A stretch of 64,000 nt of DNA from Brachybacterium sacelli (GCF_017876545.1 NZ_JAGIOD010000002.1:1054001-1118000); one strand, 5' to 3'; shown: positions 9,002 to 17,657, counted from the stretch's first letter. Notes: generated by a model not told the origin, from the sequence alone. Numbers and translations are program-made.

Positions 9002-11053
9002 GTGAACGACACCACCTCCGGCGCGGATCTCGCGGCCAAGAAGCTCCCCGAGCTGCAGGCCATCGCGGCCGGGCTCGGCATCAAGGGCGCGCGCCGTCTG
9101 CGCAAGGGCGAGCTGATCGAAGCGATCCGCGGGGGCGGCTCGCCCTCGGCCTCCGCCTCCTCCGGCGCCCCGCAGCAGCGCAGCGCCCGTACCTCCGCGG
9201 CCGCTCCCCGCGAGGACGCGGCGCCGGCGGCGTCCGCACCGCCGGCCCCCGTCGAGGAGCCGGCTCCGCAGGCCGACGCCGAGGGCGCCTCCTCGCGCGG
9301 ACGGTCCCGCTCTCGCAGCCGAGACCAGCGTGACCAGGGCGAGGAGAACGCCCCGGAGCTCGGCATCGAGCTGCCCGACCGCGGCGACGGCGGTCGTGAG
9401 GACGCGGACCGCTCGCGAGATGCCCGTCGCGACGAGTCCCGTCGTGACGACCCGCGCCGCGACGAGTCCGGTCGTGACGGCTCCCGTCGTGACGACTCGC
9501 GCCGTCAGGAGGACGGCCGTGAGGACCGTCGTGGGAACCAGCAGGGCGGGAATCAGGGCGGCGGGAACCAGCGTCGTCGCCTCGAGGACATCGAGCTGCC
9601 CGACCGCTCGGGCGAGGACGACGAGGACCAGGACCGCTCGGGCGACCGCGATGACGACCGTCGGGGCCGCTCCCGCAATCGCAACCGCTCCCGTGATCGC
9701 AAGCGTCGCGGACGTGGCGGACAGAACGATCAGGGTGGCCAGCAGGGCGGCAACCAGGGAGGCCAGCAGGGCGGTACCCAGGGCAACCAGGGCACTCGGA
9801 ATGATCAGCAGGACGATTCCGGGGTGCGTGACGGCGACGAGCTGATGGCGATCGCCGGCATCCTGGACATCCGTGACAACAACGCCTACGTCCGCACCAC
9901 CGGATACCTGCCCGGCCCCAGCGACGTCTTCGTCACCATGAACCAGGTCAAGCGCCACGGCCTGCGTAAGGGTGACGCCATCACCGGCCAGGTGAAGGCC
10001 CCGCGCGAGGGCGAGGAGCACCGCGTCGAGCAGCCGCAGCAGCACGGCGGCGGCCGTAACCGCCGCGGCAAGGGCGGTGGCGGTGGCAACCAGGGCAAGT
10101 ACGCCGCGCTGGTGCAGGTCGACTCCGTCAACGGCATGCCGATGGAGCGGGTGCGCTCGCGCGTCGACTTCGGCAAGCTCACCCCGCTGTACCCGGACGA
10201 GCGCCTGCGCCTGGAGACCGCTCCGAACGCTGTCGCCCCCCGGGTGATCGACCTCGTGTCGCCGATCGGCAAGGGTCAGCGCGGTCTGATCGTCTCGCCC
10301 CCGAAGGCCGGTAAGACGATCATCATGCAGCAGATCGCCAATGCGATCACCACGAACAACCCCGAGGTCCACCTCATGGTGGTGCTGGTCGATGAGCGGC
10401 CCGAAGAGGTCACCGACATGCAGCGCACGGTCAAGGGCGAGGTCATCGCCTCGACCTTCGACCGCCCGGCCTCCGACCACACGATCGTGGCCGAGCTCGC
10501 GATCGAGCGTGCCAAGCGCCTGGTGGAGATGGGCCGCGACGTGGTCGTGCTGCTGGATTCCCTGACCCGCCTCTCGCGCGCCTACAACCTCGCCGCACCG
10601 GCCTCCGGCCGTATCCTCTCCGGCGGTGTGGACGCCTCGGCGCTGTACCCGCCCAAGCGGTTCTTCGGCGCGGCCCGCAACATCGAGCACGGCGGTTCGC
10701 TGACCATCCTCGCCTCCGCCCTGGTGGAGACCGGGTCGAAGATGGACGAGGTCATCTTCGAGGAGTTCAAGGGCACCGGCAACATGGAACTGCGCCTGGC
10801 CCGCAGCCTCGCGGAGAAGCGCATCTTCCCGGCCGTGGACGTCAACGCCTCGAGCACCCGCCGCGAGGAGGAGCTCATGGGCAAGGACGAGCTGGCCATC
10901 ATGTGGAAGCTCCGCCGCGTGCTCGGCTCGCTCGAGCAGCAGCAGGCTCTCGAACTCCTTCTGGAGCGCACCAAGAAGACCCAGTCGAACACCGAGTTCC
11001 TCATGACGGTCCAGAAGAACACCCCGAGCGTGAACGGTCGCAACAGCGACTGA
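9002..11053 (+). CDS. rho: Transcription termination factor Rho with long Arg/Asp/Gly-rich insertion
   Basis: Rho is the hexameric RNA-dependent ATPase that ends transcription. The GTG at 9002 follows AGGAAGGAAC; the N-terminal Rho helix (LAAKKLPELQAIAAGLGI) starts right after it. Residues about 45-275 are low complexity: first Ala/Pro-rich, then RD/DSRRD-type repeats, then RG/NQGG-rich. The RNA-binding and ATPase core follows from about 277 (GDELMAIAGILDI), with Walker A SPPKAGKT near 435. At 683 residues it is far longer than the 419-residue E. coli protein. Such insertions are common in actinobacterial Rho and are proposed to add RNA contacts. A strong hairpin follows directly. Confidence 0.93.
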   Translation: MNDTTSGADLAAKKLPELQAIAAGLGIKGARRLRKGELIEAIRGGGSPSASASSGAPQQRSARTSAAAPREDAAPAASAPPAPVEEPAPQADAEGASSRGRSRSRSRDQRDQGEENAPELGIELPDRGDGGREDADRSRDARRDESRRDDPRRDESGRDGSRRDDSRRQEDGREDRRGNQQGGNQGGGNQRRRLEDIELPDRSGEDDEDQDRSGDRDDDRRGRSRNRNRSRDRKRRGRGGQNDQGGQQGGNQGGQQGGTQGNQGTRNDQQDDSGVRDGDELMAIAGILDIRDNNAYVRTTGYLPGPSDVFVTMNQVKRHGLRKGDAITGQVKAPREGEEHRVEQPQQHGGGRNRRGKGGGGGNQGKYAALVQVDSVNGMPMERVRSRVDFGKLTPLYPDERLRLETAPNAVAPRVIDLVSPIGKGQRGLIVSPPKAGKTIIMQQIANAITTNNPEVHLMVVLVDERPEEVTDMQRTVKGEVIASTFDRPASDHTIVAELAIERAKRLVEMGRDVVVLLDSLTRLSRAYNLAAPASGRILSGGVDASALYPPKRFFGAARNIEHGGSLTILASALVETGSKMDEVIFEEFKGTGNMELRLARSLAEKRIFPAVDVNASSTRREEELMGKDELAIMWKLRRVLGSLEQQQALELLLERTKKTQSNTEFLMTVQKNTPSVNGRNSD

Positions 11054-11062
11054 GCGCACTGC

Positions 11063-11110
11063 GCACGACGACGGGGCGTCTCCCAGCAGGGAGGCGCCCC
11101 GTCGTCGTGC
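11063..11110. terminator. Very strong hairpin after rho (bidirectional)
   Basis: The arms 11063-11084 and 11089-11110 form a 22-pair stem with one G-T pair around the four-base loop AGCA. The stem begins nine bases after the rho stop codon. There is no T tract, as is usual in high-GC actinobacteria. It lies between rho and the convergent ABC genes and probably stops transcription from both sides. Confidence 0.75.
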
Positions 11111-11183
11111 GGGCCGGATCAGCTCAGATTTCTCGGGTCGATCTCCTGCCGCTCGTGCCTCGCAACACGGCGCAGCATGTCGA

Positions 11184-12125
11184 TCACCCTTTGATGGCGC
11201 CGGCGGCGATGTTCGCGATGAAGTGTCGTGAACCGATGATGAACACGCCGATCAGCGGTACCACGCTGATCAGGGCACCCGCCATCACCATCCCGTAGTC
11301 AGTCAGGTACAGCGAGTTGAGGTTCTGCAGCGAGGTCTGCAGGGTCTGCCGCTGCGGGTCGACCAGCACGATGAGCGGCCAGACGTAGTCGTTCCACGCG
11401 GTGATGAAGGTGAAGATGCCCAGGAACGCGAGGCCGCCGCGCAGCAGCGGCACCCCGACCCGCCAGTAGGTCGTGAAGAAGCCGGCACCGTCGATGCGGG
11501 CGGACTCGATGAGCTCATCGGGGACCGATCCCGCGGCGATCTGACGCAGCAGGAAGATCCCGAAGGCGTTGGCCGCGCCGGGGACGATGAGCGCCTGCAG
11601 TGTGCCGACCCATCCCAGCTCGGACATCAGGATGAAGCTCGGCACCAGGGAGAGGCTGCCGGGCACCAGCATCGTGGCGATGAGCAGGATGAACAGCGGC
11701 TTCTTCCCGGGGAAGTTGAACTTCGCGAAGGCGAACGCCGCCAGGGAGTCGAAGAACATCACCAGCACCGCGCACGAGGTGGAGACGATGATCGTGTTCA
11801 CCAGCGCCTGCAGGAGATCGACGCTCTGGACGACGGTGCGCACGTTCTCCACGAAGCTGCTGCCGAAGGTCAGCTTCGGCGGGTAGCCGAAGATCTCCGC
11901 GGTGGTCGAGGTGGACATGACGATCAGCCAATAGAACGGGAAGATCGACAGGATCACGCCGATGATCACGCACAGGTGGGGCACCGCGCGGGCCAGACGT
12001 CCGCGGGCGACGTAGTGCCGGCTCGGCGGCCTGCTGCCCCCGGAGCCGGATCCGGCGCCGGAGGTCGGATCGATACCGGCCGTCGCGTCGCCGCCGGGAC
12101 GGGGAACAGGTGAGAGGGCGGTCAT
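11184..12125 (-). CDS. Sugar ABC transporter permease (MalG/CUT1 type)
   Basis: One of two membrane subunits of a carbohydrate importer. The 313-residue protein has a Pro/Gly/Ser-rich cytoplasmic N-terminus (about 1-50), then about six membrane segments (for example LCVIIGVILSIFPFYWLIVM). The cytoplasmic EAA-type loop ESARIDGAGFFTTYWRVGVPLLRGG should contact the ATPase. The chosen ATG at 12123-12125 overlaps the preceding permease stop as ATGA and follows GGAGG. The longer open frame upstream is the neighbour read out of frame. No ATPase gene is in the cassette, so a shared MsmK-type ATPase encoded elsewhere is likely. Confidence 0.88.
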   Translation of the reverse strand: MTALSPVPRPGGDATAGIDPTSGAGSGSGGSRPPSRHYVARGRLARAVPHLCVIIGVILSIFPFYWLIVMSTSTTAEIFGYPPKLTFGSSFVENVRTVVQSVDLLQALVNTIIVSTSCAVLVMFFDSLAAFAFAKFNFPGKKPLFILLIATMLVPGSLSLVPSFILMSELGWVGTLQALIVPGAANAFGIFLLRQIAAGSVPDELIESARIDGAGFFTTYWRVGVPLLRGGLAFLGIFTFITAWNDYVWPLIVLVDPQRQTLQTSLQNLNSLYLTDYGMVMAGALISVVPLIGVFIIGSRHFIANIAAGAIKG

Positions 12126-13114
12126 CGGCGTGCCTCCTTCGTCCGTGAGCTGCGCCGCGGCGCGTCGTCCCCGCGCCCGGAGACCAGGCGCCAGTTGATG
12201 ATCGAGAAGACAGCGGCGATGAGGAACAGGGCCCAGGCGATCGCGGAACCGTACCCGAAGTCGAACTGGGTGAAGGCCTGGTTGTACTGGTAGAGCACGA
12301 TGGTCATCCCGGCCTCGCCGGCGCCGCCGCTGTCGCCGAGCAGCACCTGCGGCTCGGTGAACAGGCTGAGCCCGCCGATGGTCGAGGTGATCACCGTGAA
12401 CAGGATGATCGGTCGCATCATGGGTATCGTGACCCGGAAGAACACCTGCCACAGGCTCGCGCCGTCGACCTTCGCCGCGTCATAGAGGTCCGTCGGGATC
12501 GACTGCAGACCGGCGAGATAGATGATCGCGTTGTAGCCGGTGAAGCGCCAGATCACCATGATCGCTATGGTCACCTTGATCCCCCACGGGCTGGAGAGCC
12601 AGGGGACGGAATCGAGGCCCACTGCGGTGAGGGCGGAGTTGATCAGGCCGAAGGTGTCCGAGAAGACCGAGCCGAACACGATCGCCATCGCCACCATGGA
12701 GGTGACGTTGGGAAGGAAGAACGCGACCCGGTAGAACTTCGTGAAGCGGATGTTCTGATGCAGCAGGAACGCGATCACCATCGCCAGGAAGAGCATCGGG
12801 ATCGTGGACAGGAACCAGATGATGAAGGTGTTCCCGACGGCGTTCCAGAAGCGTCCGTCGGAGAGCAGGAACTGGTACTGGGCGAGCCCGACGAAGGACA
12901 TGTCGCCCATCCCGTCCCAATCCGTGAAGGACAGCACAATGGAGAACAGGATGGGGAACAGCCCGAATACGGCGAACAGCAGGTAGAAGGGCGAGATCGC
13001 CACGTACAGCGGCAGAGCGCGACGCAGGGTGCGCCTCCGTCGGGCGCGCGGGTTGTGCGGGTCGCGCGGATCCTGCGGGGCGACGCCGGATCGGACCGGG
13101 GCGGCCGTGGTCAT
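12122..13114 (-). CDS. Sugar ABC transporter permease (MalF/CUT1 type)
   Basis: Partner permease of the downstream MalG-type gene. The 330-residue protein has a basic N-terminus (RARRRRTLRR), a first membrane segment LYVAISPFYLLFAVFGLFPILFS written here in parts: LYVAISPFYLL and FAVFGLFPILFS. Further segments follow, and the EAA loop is YDAAKVDGASLWQVFFRVTIPMM shown by YDAAKVDGAS. Its start overlaps the stop of the binding-protein gene as ATGA and its stop overlaps the next permease start, so the three genes form one translationally coupled unit transcribed from the operator-bearing region near 14500. Confidence 0.88.
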   Translation of the reverse strand: MTTAAPVRSGVAPQDPRDPHNPRARRRRTLRRALPLYVAISPFYLLFAVFGLFPILFSIVLSFTDWDGMGDMSFVGLAQYQFLLSDGRFWNAVGNTFIIWFLSTIPMLFLAMVIAFLLHQNIRFTKFYRVAFFLPNVTSMVAMAIVFGSVFSDTFGLINSALTAVGLDSVPWLSSPWGIKVTIAIMVIWRFTGYNAIIYLAGLQSIPTDLYDAAKVDGASLWQVFFRVTIPMMRPIILFTVITSTIGGLSLFTEPQVLLGDSGGAGEAGMTIVLYQYNQAFTQFDFGYGSAIAWALFLIAAVFSIINWRLVSGRGDDAPRRSSRTKEARR

Positions 13115-14433
13115 GACTCCACTCCTCGCTTGGTGAGCACCTTCTCCGCCTGGGTGAGGGCGTCCTCCCAGGCCGCTTCCGGATCCTTGCCCGAGGTCTC
13201 GACGTTGGTGATCTCGAGGGTGAAGGTGCCGCTGATGACGGTCTCCCAGGTGCTGATGAACGACGTGGGGACGGATTCGGCGGCGGTGGAGAAGAACTCC
13301 AGCGGATCCTGGCCCCCGTAGAACTCCCCGGAATAGTCGAGCTGGTCGAAGGAGGCGGGGGTCGAGGGGAACAGCTGCACGTCCTCGTAGGCGGCGGCCT
13401 GGTTCGCGGGCGAGGTGATCCAGGTGAGGAAGGCGATCGCAGCCTCGGGATCCTTGCAGGTGTGGGGGAGCGCGGCGAAGGAGCCGCCGTTGTTGCCGGG
13501 GCGGACCGGCTGGGAGGCGAGACGCCAGGCACCGGCGGTGTCGGGTGCGGACTCCTCGAGCACCTGGGCCTACCAGGCCGCGCCGATGTTCCCTGCGGTG
13601 CGACCGCTGGCCCAGGCCGCGTTCTGATCGGTGGTGCGGTCACGGGGGATCTTCGCCGTGACGCCCGCCCGTATGGCGGCGACGGCGGTGTCCCAGGCCT
13701 GGCGGACCGCGCTGTCGGGCTTCGAGTAGAGCGCTGTGTCGTCGGTGTCGAAGTAGCGCTCCGGGCTCGCGTTCAGGAATCCCTCGTAGACGGTCTGCGC
13801 ATCGTTGACCAGGAAGGAGTCGGCGGCCTCCCTGAGCTCCGCGCCGAGCGCGACCCAGTCGTGCCAGGTGGTGATCGCCGCCGAGACCTCCTCGGGAGTG
13901 TTCGGCAGTCCGGCCCGTTCGAAGACGTCCTGCCGGTAGAAGAAGCCGGTCGGCCCGATGTCCAGCGGGAAGAAGCAGAACCGGCCCGATGGGGTGGTAC
14001 CCAGGTCCCACTTCCAGGCGTAGAAGTCCTCCTCGACGGCGCCGGCGCCCAGCTCCTCCAGGTCGAGGAAGAGATCCTCGTTGGTGAAGTACAGGGCGTT
14101 GTTGGAGTTGATGTAGGTGATGTCGGGGATGTACGCGTTGCCGGCCAGACTGGTGCGCAGCTTGGTGTCGAAGGTCGTCCCGATGACGTCGGCGCGCAGG
14201 TGGCGGTCGGTGCTCGGGATCTGCTCGGAGGCCTGCTGCAGGAGCGCCGGGCTGGCGGAGCGATCCCAGTACCACAGGACCAGCTCCTCCGGGTCCTCGG
14301 AGATGCTCGGATCGGAGCCGCACCCGGCGAGCCCCAGCGGCAGCAGACCGGCTCCGAGCAGCAGGGACCGCCGGGACGGACGGGCCGGCGGTGGAGTACT
14401 TCGGTGTGGACGACGTGCGAGCGCTGCGCTCAT
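13111..14433 (-). pseudogene. Sugar ABC transporter substrate-binding lipoprotein, interrupted by in-frame TAG
   Basis: The reading frame would encode about 440 residues, normal for a CUT1 binding protein. It has an RR-containing lipoprotein signal (SRRSLLLGAGLLPLGLAGC, cysteine as lipid site), then a family-1 solute-binding domain. A TAG at 13570-13572 stops it after NIGAAW. The same frame continues without shift as AQVLEESAPDTAGAW to a stop at 13111, overlapping the permease start. Relatives usually have Trp-Tyr at this point, so a single TAC-to-TAG change would explain it. The truncated product would lack about the last 150 residues, including the second lobe's C-terminal helices. Alternatives are sequencing error or read-through. 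The ATG at 14433 has AGGAGG upstream. Confidence 0.85.
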
Positions 14434-14466
14434 ACGCACCCTCCTCGTTGAGTGGCGGACTAGACC

Positions 14467-14480
14467 CGTGAACGTTCACG
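14467..14480. promoter_or_regulatory. LacI-type operator O1 (ABC side)
   Basis: CGTGAACGTTCACG is a perfect 14-bp palindrome with the central CG step typical of LacI-family operators. It lies about 10 bp downstream of the proposed -10 of the ABC operon and 34 bp before the binding-protein start, a position for repression. An identical copy is at 14612-14625. Confidence 0.8.
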
Positions 14481-14490
14481 AGTGACGCAG

Positions 14491-14519
14491 ATCATGTCAG
14501 CGCGATACATTCCCGTCAA
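14491..14519 (-). promoter_or_regulatory. Promoter of the ABC transporter operon
   Basis: On the minus strand, TTGACG (14514-14519) and CATGAT (14491-14496) are separated by 17 bp. The predicted start falls just before or in operator O1, so a bound repressor would block transcription. Confidence 0.55.
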
Positions 14520-14575
14520 CGGTCGGTCTCCCGCGAGGACCGAGAGCGTGCGCTCCGGTCGAGAGGGATATGCGC

Positions 14576-14604
14576 TTGTGGGGCGAGGTCGATCGGGATA
14601 ACGT
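14576..14604 (+). promoter_or_regulatory. Promoter of the oxidoreductase-lacI operon
   Basis: TTGTGG (14576-14581) and TAACGT (14599-14604) are 17 bp apart on the plus strand. Operator O2 at 14612-14625 would cover the transcription start. Confidence 0.5.
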
Positions 14605-14611
14605 GGAGGCT

Positions 14612-14625
14612 CGTGAACGTTCACG
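14612..14625. promoter_or_regulatory. LacI-type operator O2 (oxidoreductase side)
   Basis: This is a second exact copy of CGTGAACGTTCACG. The centres of O1 and O2 are 145 bp apart, so one tetramer or two dimers could repress both divergent operons, perhaps with looping. The likely ligand-controlled protein is the LacI-family product encoded at 16674-17657. Confidence 0.8.
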
Positions 14626-14664
14626 CCCCTGTCTCACACGATCTCGAAGGACGACGACGCCTCC

Positions 14665-16677
14665 ATGAGCACCACCTCCTCCTCGTTCCGCTGGGCCGTT
14701 CTCGGCCCCGGCTCCATCGCCCGCCGCTTCGCCTCGCAGCTGCCGGATTCCCAGGACGGCGTCCTGGTCGCGGTGGGCAGCTCCTCCCCCGAGCGCGCCG
14801 CGGCGTTCGCCGAGGAGTTCCCCCTCTCCGGCCCCGCGCTGCTCGGCAGCTATGACGAGGTGCTCGGCTCCGACGAGGTCGACGCCGTCTACATCTCGAC
14901 CGTCCACACTGCTCACGCCCGGCTCGCCGCCGCCGCCCTCGAGGCCGGGAAGCATGTCCTCTGCGAGAAGCCGCTGACCCCGAACGCCGGCACCACCATG
15001 GCGCTGACGGACCTCGCCCAGCGCAGCGGGAAGGTCCTGCTCGAGGCCTACATGTACCGTTTCCATCCGCAGACGGTGCGGGTGCTGGAGCTGGTGGGTG
15101 AGGGAGCCATCGGCGAGGTCACCCACGTCGATGCGTCCTTCGCCTTCGACACCGGCGGTCGCAGTGGGCGCCTGTTCGACACGGCGACCGCGGGCGGCGG
15201 CATCCTCGACGTCGGCTGCTACCCGATGTCCTTCGCGCGCTTCGTCGCAGGAGCGGCCCAGGGGAGCACCTGCGCCGATCCGATCGAGGTGCGCGGCAGC
15301 GGCACCCTGGGAGCGACCGGGGTCGACGAATGGGCCACCGCCGAGGTCACCCTGCCCGGAGGAATCACCGCGAGCCTGCGCACCGGCGTGCGACTGGCTG
15401 ATCCGCAGTCCGCCACCATCACCGGCACGCGCGGTGTGATCCGCCTGGCCGACCCGTGGGGTCTCGGTCCGGAGCAGGTCATCGAGCTCGACGTGGTCGG
15501 CGAGGAGCGTCGCCGTCTCGAGATCCCCGCCGCCTCCGCCTATGCGCTCGAGGCCGACGCCCTGGCCCTCGCCGCGCGCGAGGGTGGCGTCGTCCCCGAG
15601 CTCACCGGCGAGAACTCCCTCGGACAGGCGCGCGCCCTGGACCAGTGGCGCGAGCAGATCGGTCTGCGCTACCCCTTCGAGGCCGACGACGCGGACATTC
15701 CCACCCTGACCGGGGAACCCCTCGCCGCCGGCAGCGTCCAGCTCGGACCGGCCATGGCCTACGGCACGCTCCCGGGACTCGACAAGAAGGTCTCGCGCCT
15801 GGTGATGGGCTGCGACAACCAGATGAACCTGGCGCACGCCTCGGCGATCTTCGACGCCTTCTACGAGATCGGCGGCACCACGTTCGACACCGCCTACATC
15901 TACGGCGGCGGATACGTCGAGAAGCTGTTCGGCACCTGGGTCCAGAACCGCGGAGTGCGCGAGGACGTCGTCGTCATCACCAAGGGCGCCCACACCCCGC
16001 ACTGCGATCCGGAGTCGATCACGCGCCAGCTCGAGGAGTCCCTGGAGCGACAGGGCACCGAGTACGCGGACCTGTACATGATGCACCGCGACAACCCGGA
16101 CGTCCCGGTCGGCGAGTTCGTCGACGTCATGGACGAGCACCTGCGAGCGGGCCGCATCAGCGCCTACGGCGGGTCGAACTGGACGCCCGCACGGGTGGAC
16201 GAGGCCAATGAGTACGCCCGCGCGAACGGTCGCACCGGCTTCACGATCCTCTCCAACCACTTCGGCCTCGCCGAGGCGCTCGACGTGCCGTGGGCCGGCT
16301 GCGTCCACGCCACCGACCCCGACTCCAAGGCGTGGCTCGAGGAGCGCGGGCTCGCGCTGTTGCCGTGGTCCTCGCAGGCCCGCGGCTTCTTCACCGGCCG
16401 CGCCCACCCCGAGGACCGCTCGGACGCGGAGCTCGTGCGGTGCTACTACAGCGACGAGAACTTCGAGCGCCTGGCCAGGGCCCGCGCCCTTGGTGAGGAG
16501 CACGGTGTCCCCGCGACCGCGATCGCGCTGGCCTTCGTGCTGCATCAGAAGTTCCCGACCTTCCCCCTGTTCGGGCCGCGCAGCATCGCCGAGATGCGCT
16601 CCTCGACGCTGGGCCTGGGAGTCACGCTGACCGAGAGCGACCTCGCCTGGCTGGACCTCAAGGCCGAGACCCGGTGA
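14665..16677 (+). CDS. Fusion of Gfo/Idh/MocA-family oxidoreductase and aldo/keto reductase
   Basis: The 670-residue protein joins two redox enzymes. Residues 1 to about 345 are a Gfo/Idh/MocA dehydrogenase: nucleotide-binding WAVLGPGSIARRF, the CEKPL motif with its catalytic lysine near residue 101, and the C-terminal sheet domain. Residues about 350-670 are an aldo/keto reductase: DTAYIYGGG with the catalytic tyrosine near 410, VVVITKG with the lysine, DLYMMHRDNP with the histidine, and a C-terminal GPRSIAEM cofactor segment. Both halves keep their key residues, so sequential oxidation and reduction of one sugar is possible; the substrate is unknown. It is controlled by operator O2 and overlaps lacI by GTGA. 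Confidence 0.88.
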   Translation: MSTTSSSFRWAVLGPGSIARRFASQLPDSQDGVLVAVGSSSPERAAAFAEEFPLSGPALLGSYDEVLGSDEVDAVYISTVHTAHARLAAAALEAGKHVLCEKPLTPNAGTTMALTDLAQRSGKVLLEAYMYRFHPQTVRVLELVGEGAIGEVTHVDASFAFDTGGRSGRLFDTATAGGGILDVGCYPMSFARFVAGAAQGSTCADPIEVRGSGTLGATGVDEWATAEVTLPGGITASLRTGVRLADPQSATITGTRGVIRLADPWGLGPEQVIELDVVGEERRRLEIPAASAYALEADALALAAREGGVVPELTGENSLGQARALDQWREQIGLRYPFEADDADIPTLTGEPLAAGSVQLGPAMAYGTLPGLDKKVSRLVMGCDNQMNLAHASAIFDAFYEIGGTTFDTAYIYGGGYVEKLFGTWVQNRGVREDVVVITKGAHTPHCDPESITRQLEESLERQGTEYADLYMMHRDNPDVPVGEFVDVMDEHLRAGRISAYGGSNWTPARVDEANEYARANGRTGFTILSNHFGLAEALDVPWAGCVHATDPDSKAWLEERGLALLPWSSQARGFFTGRAHPEDRSDAELVRCYYSDENFERLARARALGEEHGVPATAIALAFVLHQKFPTFPLFGPRSIAEMRSSTLGLGVTLTESDLAWLDLKAETR

Positions 16678-17657
16678 GTTCCCAGGGGCGCCGGTCGACG
16701 ATCATCGACGTCGCGGCGCGGGCCGGGGTCTCCCGACAGACGGTCTCGCGCGCGATGAACGACATGTCCGGCATCAGCACCGCCACCCGCGAGCGGGTGC
16801 TCGAGGCGGCCCGCGAGCTGAGCTACCGCCCCTCCCGCTTCGGACGCGGACTGGTCGAACAAGGGCCGATCACCCTCGGGCTCGTGGTGATGGACCTGTC
16901 CAACGCGTACTTCGCGGAGCTCGGGGCCGCGGTGGTCAGGGCCTGCGCCCCGTACGGCTGGAACGTGGTGCTCGCCGAGGCGGACAACGCACCGCATCCC
17001 GAACAGGTCGCCGGACCGTTGGCCCGGCGGGTCGACGCGATCGTCGGCTACGGCGTGCAGACAGCCGGTATCCGGGGCACCGGAGGCATGCCCGTGGTTG
17101 CGCTGGGCGATTCCACGGAGCAGATCGATGCGGTCGGTGTCGTCGAGCTGGCCATCGCCGAGGCCATGAGCGACCTCACGGAGCACCTGCGGGCCGCCGG
17201 TGTCGCCCGGCCCGTCGTGCTCGACCTGGCCGGTGAGACGCCCAGCCCCCGGGCGGTGGCGCTGGCCGGGGCCCTCGCTCCGCTGGCGGCGGACGGCGAG
17301 GTGCCGATCCACGGGGTCGACGGCCGTACCGGACATCGTGAGGTGCTCGAGACGCTCCTCGAGAACGGCGCCGACGCGATCGTCGCGTTCAACGACGAGC
17401 TCGCGGTGCGTGTGCTGCGTGCGCTCCGGCTGCTCGGCGTCGACGTGCCGGGGCAGGTCCGCCTGGTCGGCGTGGACGGACTGGAGATCGCCTCTCTCGT
17501 CACCCCGGAGCTGACCACGCTGAGCGTGGACATCGAGGCGATCGCCCGGGAGACGGTCGCACTGGTGGCCCAGATGCTCGAGGAGGAGGCCCCGCTGAGC
17601 GGCCGGGGCGCGCACCGCGTCGTGCCCTACCGGCTCGAGGTCCGCGCCTCGACCTGA
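16674..17657 (+). CDS. LacI-family transcriptional regulator
   Basis: The 327-residue protein has an N-terminal LacI helix-turn-helix (TIIDVAARAGVSRQTVSRAM) with the hinge region near RPSRFGRGL. A periplasmic-binding-protein-like sensor domain follows (LGLVVMDLSNAYFAEL and the C-terminal LVGVDGLEIASLVTPELTT). The GTG start overlaps the stop of the fused oxidoreductase (GTGA). It is the only LacI-type regulator in the window and most likely binds the two CGTGAACGTTCACG palindromes. That would repress both arms of the cassette, including itself, until a sugar inducer binds. Confidence 0.9.
   Translation: MSSQGRRSTIIDVAARAGVSRQTVSRAMNDMSGISTATRERVLEAARELSYRPSRFGRGLVEQGPITLGLVVMDLSNAYFAELGAAVVRACAPYGWNVVLAEADNAPHPEQVAGPLARRVDAIVGYGVQTAGIRGTGGMPVVALGDSTEQIDAVGVVELAIAEAMSDLTEHLRAAGVARPVVLDLAGETPSPRAVALAGALAPLAADGEVPIHGVDGRTGHREVLETLLENGADAIVAFNDELAVRVLRALRLLGVDVPGQVRLVGVDGLEIASLVTPELTTLSVDIEAIARETVALVAQMLEEEAPLSGRGAHRVVPYRLEVRAST

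Noticed and set aside
9400..9800. Short repeats resembling a CRISPR array
   Set aside because: They are the codons of the RD- and NQGG-rich insertion of Rho: irregular spacing, no spacers, no cas genes.
7310..11059. 1249-residue minus-strand open frame
   Set aside because: It is the reverse of thrC-thrB-rho in GC-rich codons; it has repetitive low-information composition and no family signature.
13111..13563. The 150-residue downstream piece of the binding protein as a separate gene
   Set aside because: It is the same frame as the upstream piece, separated only by one TAG, has no ribosome site and starts in the middle of the fold.
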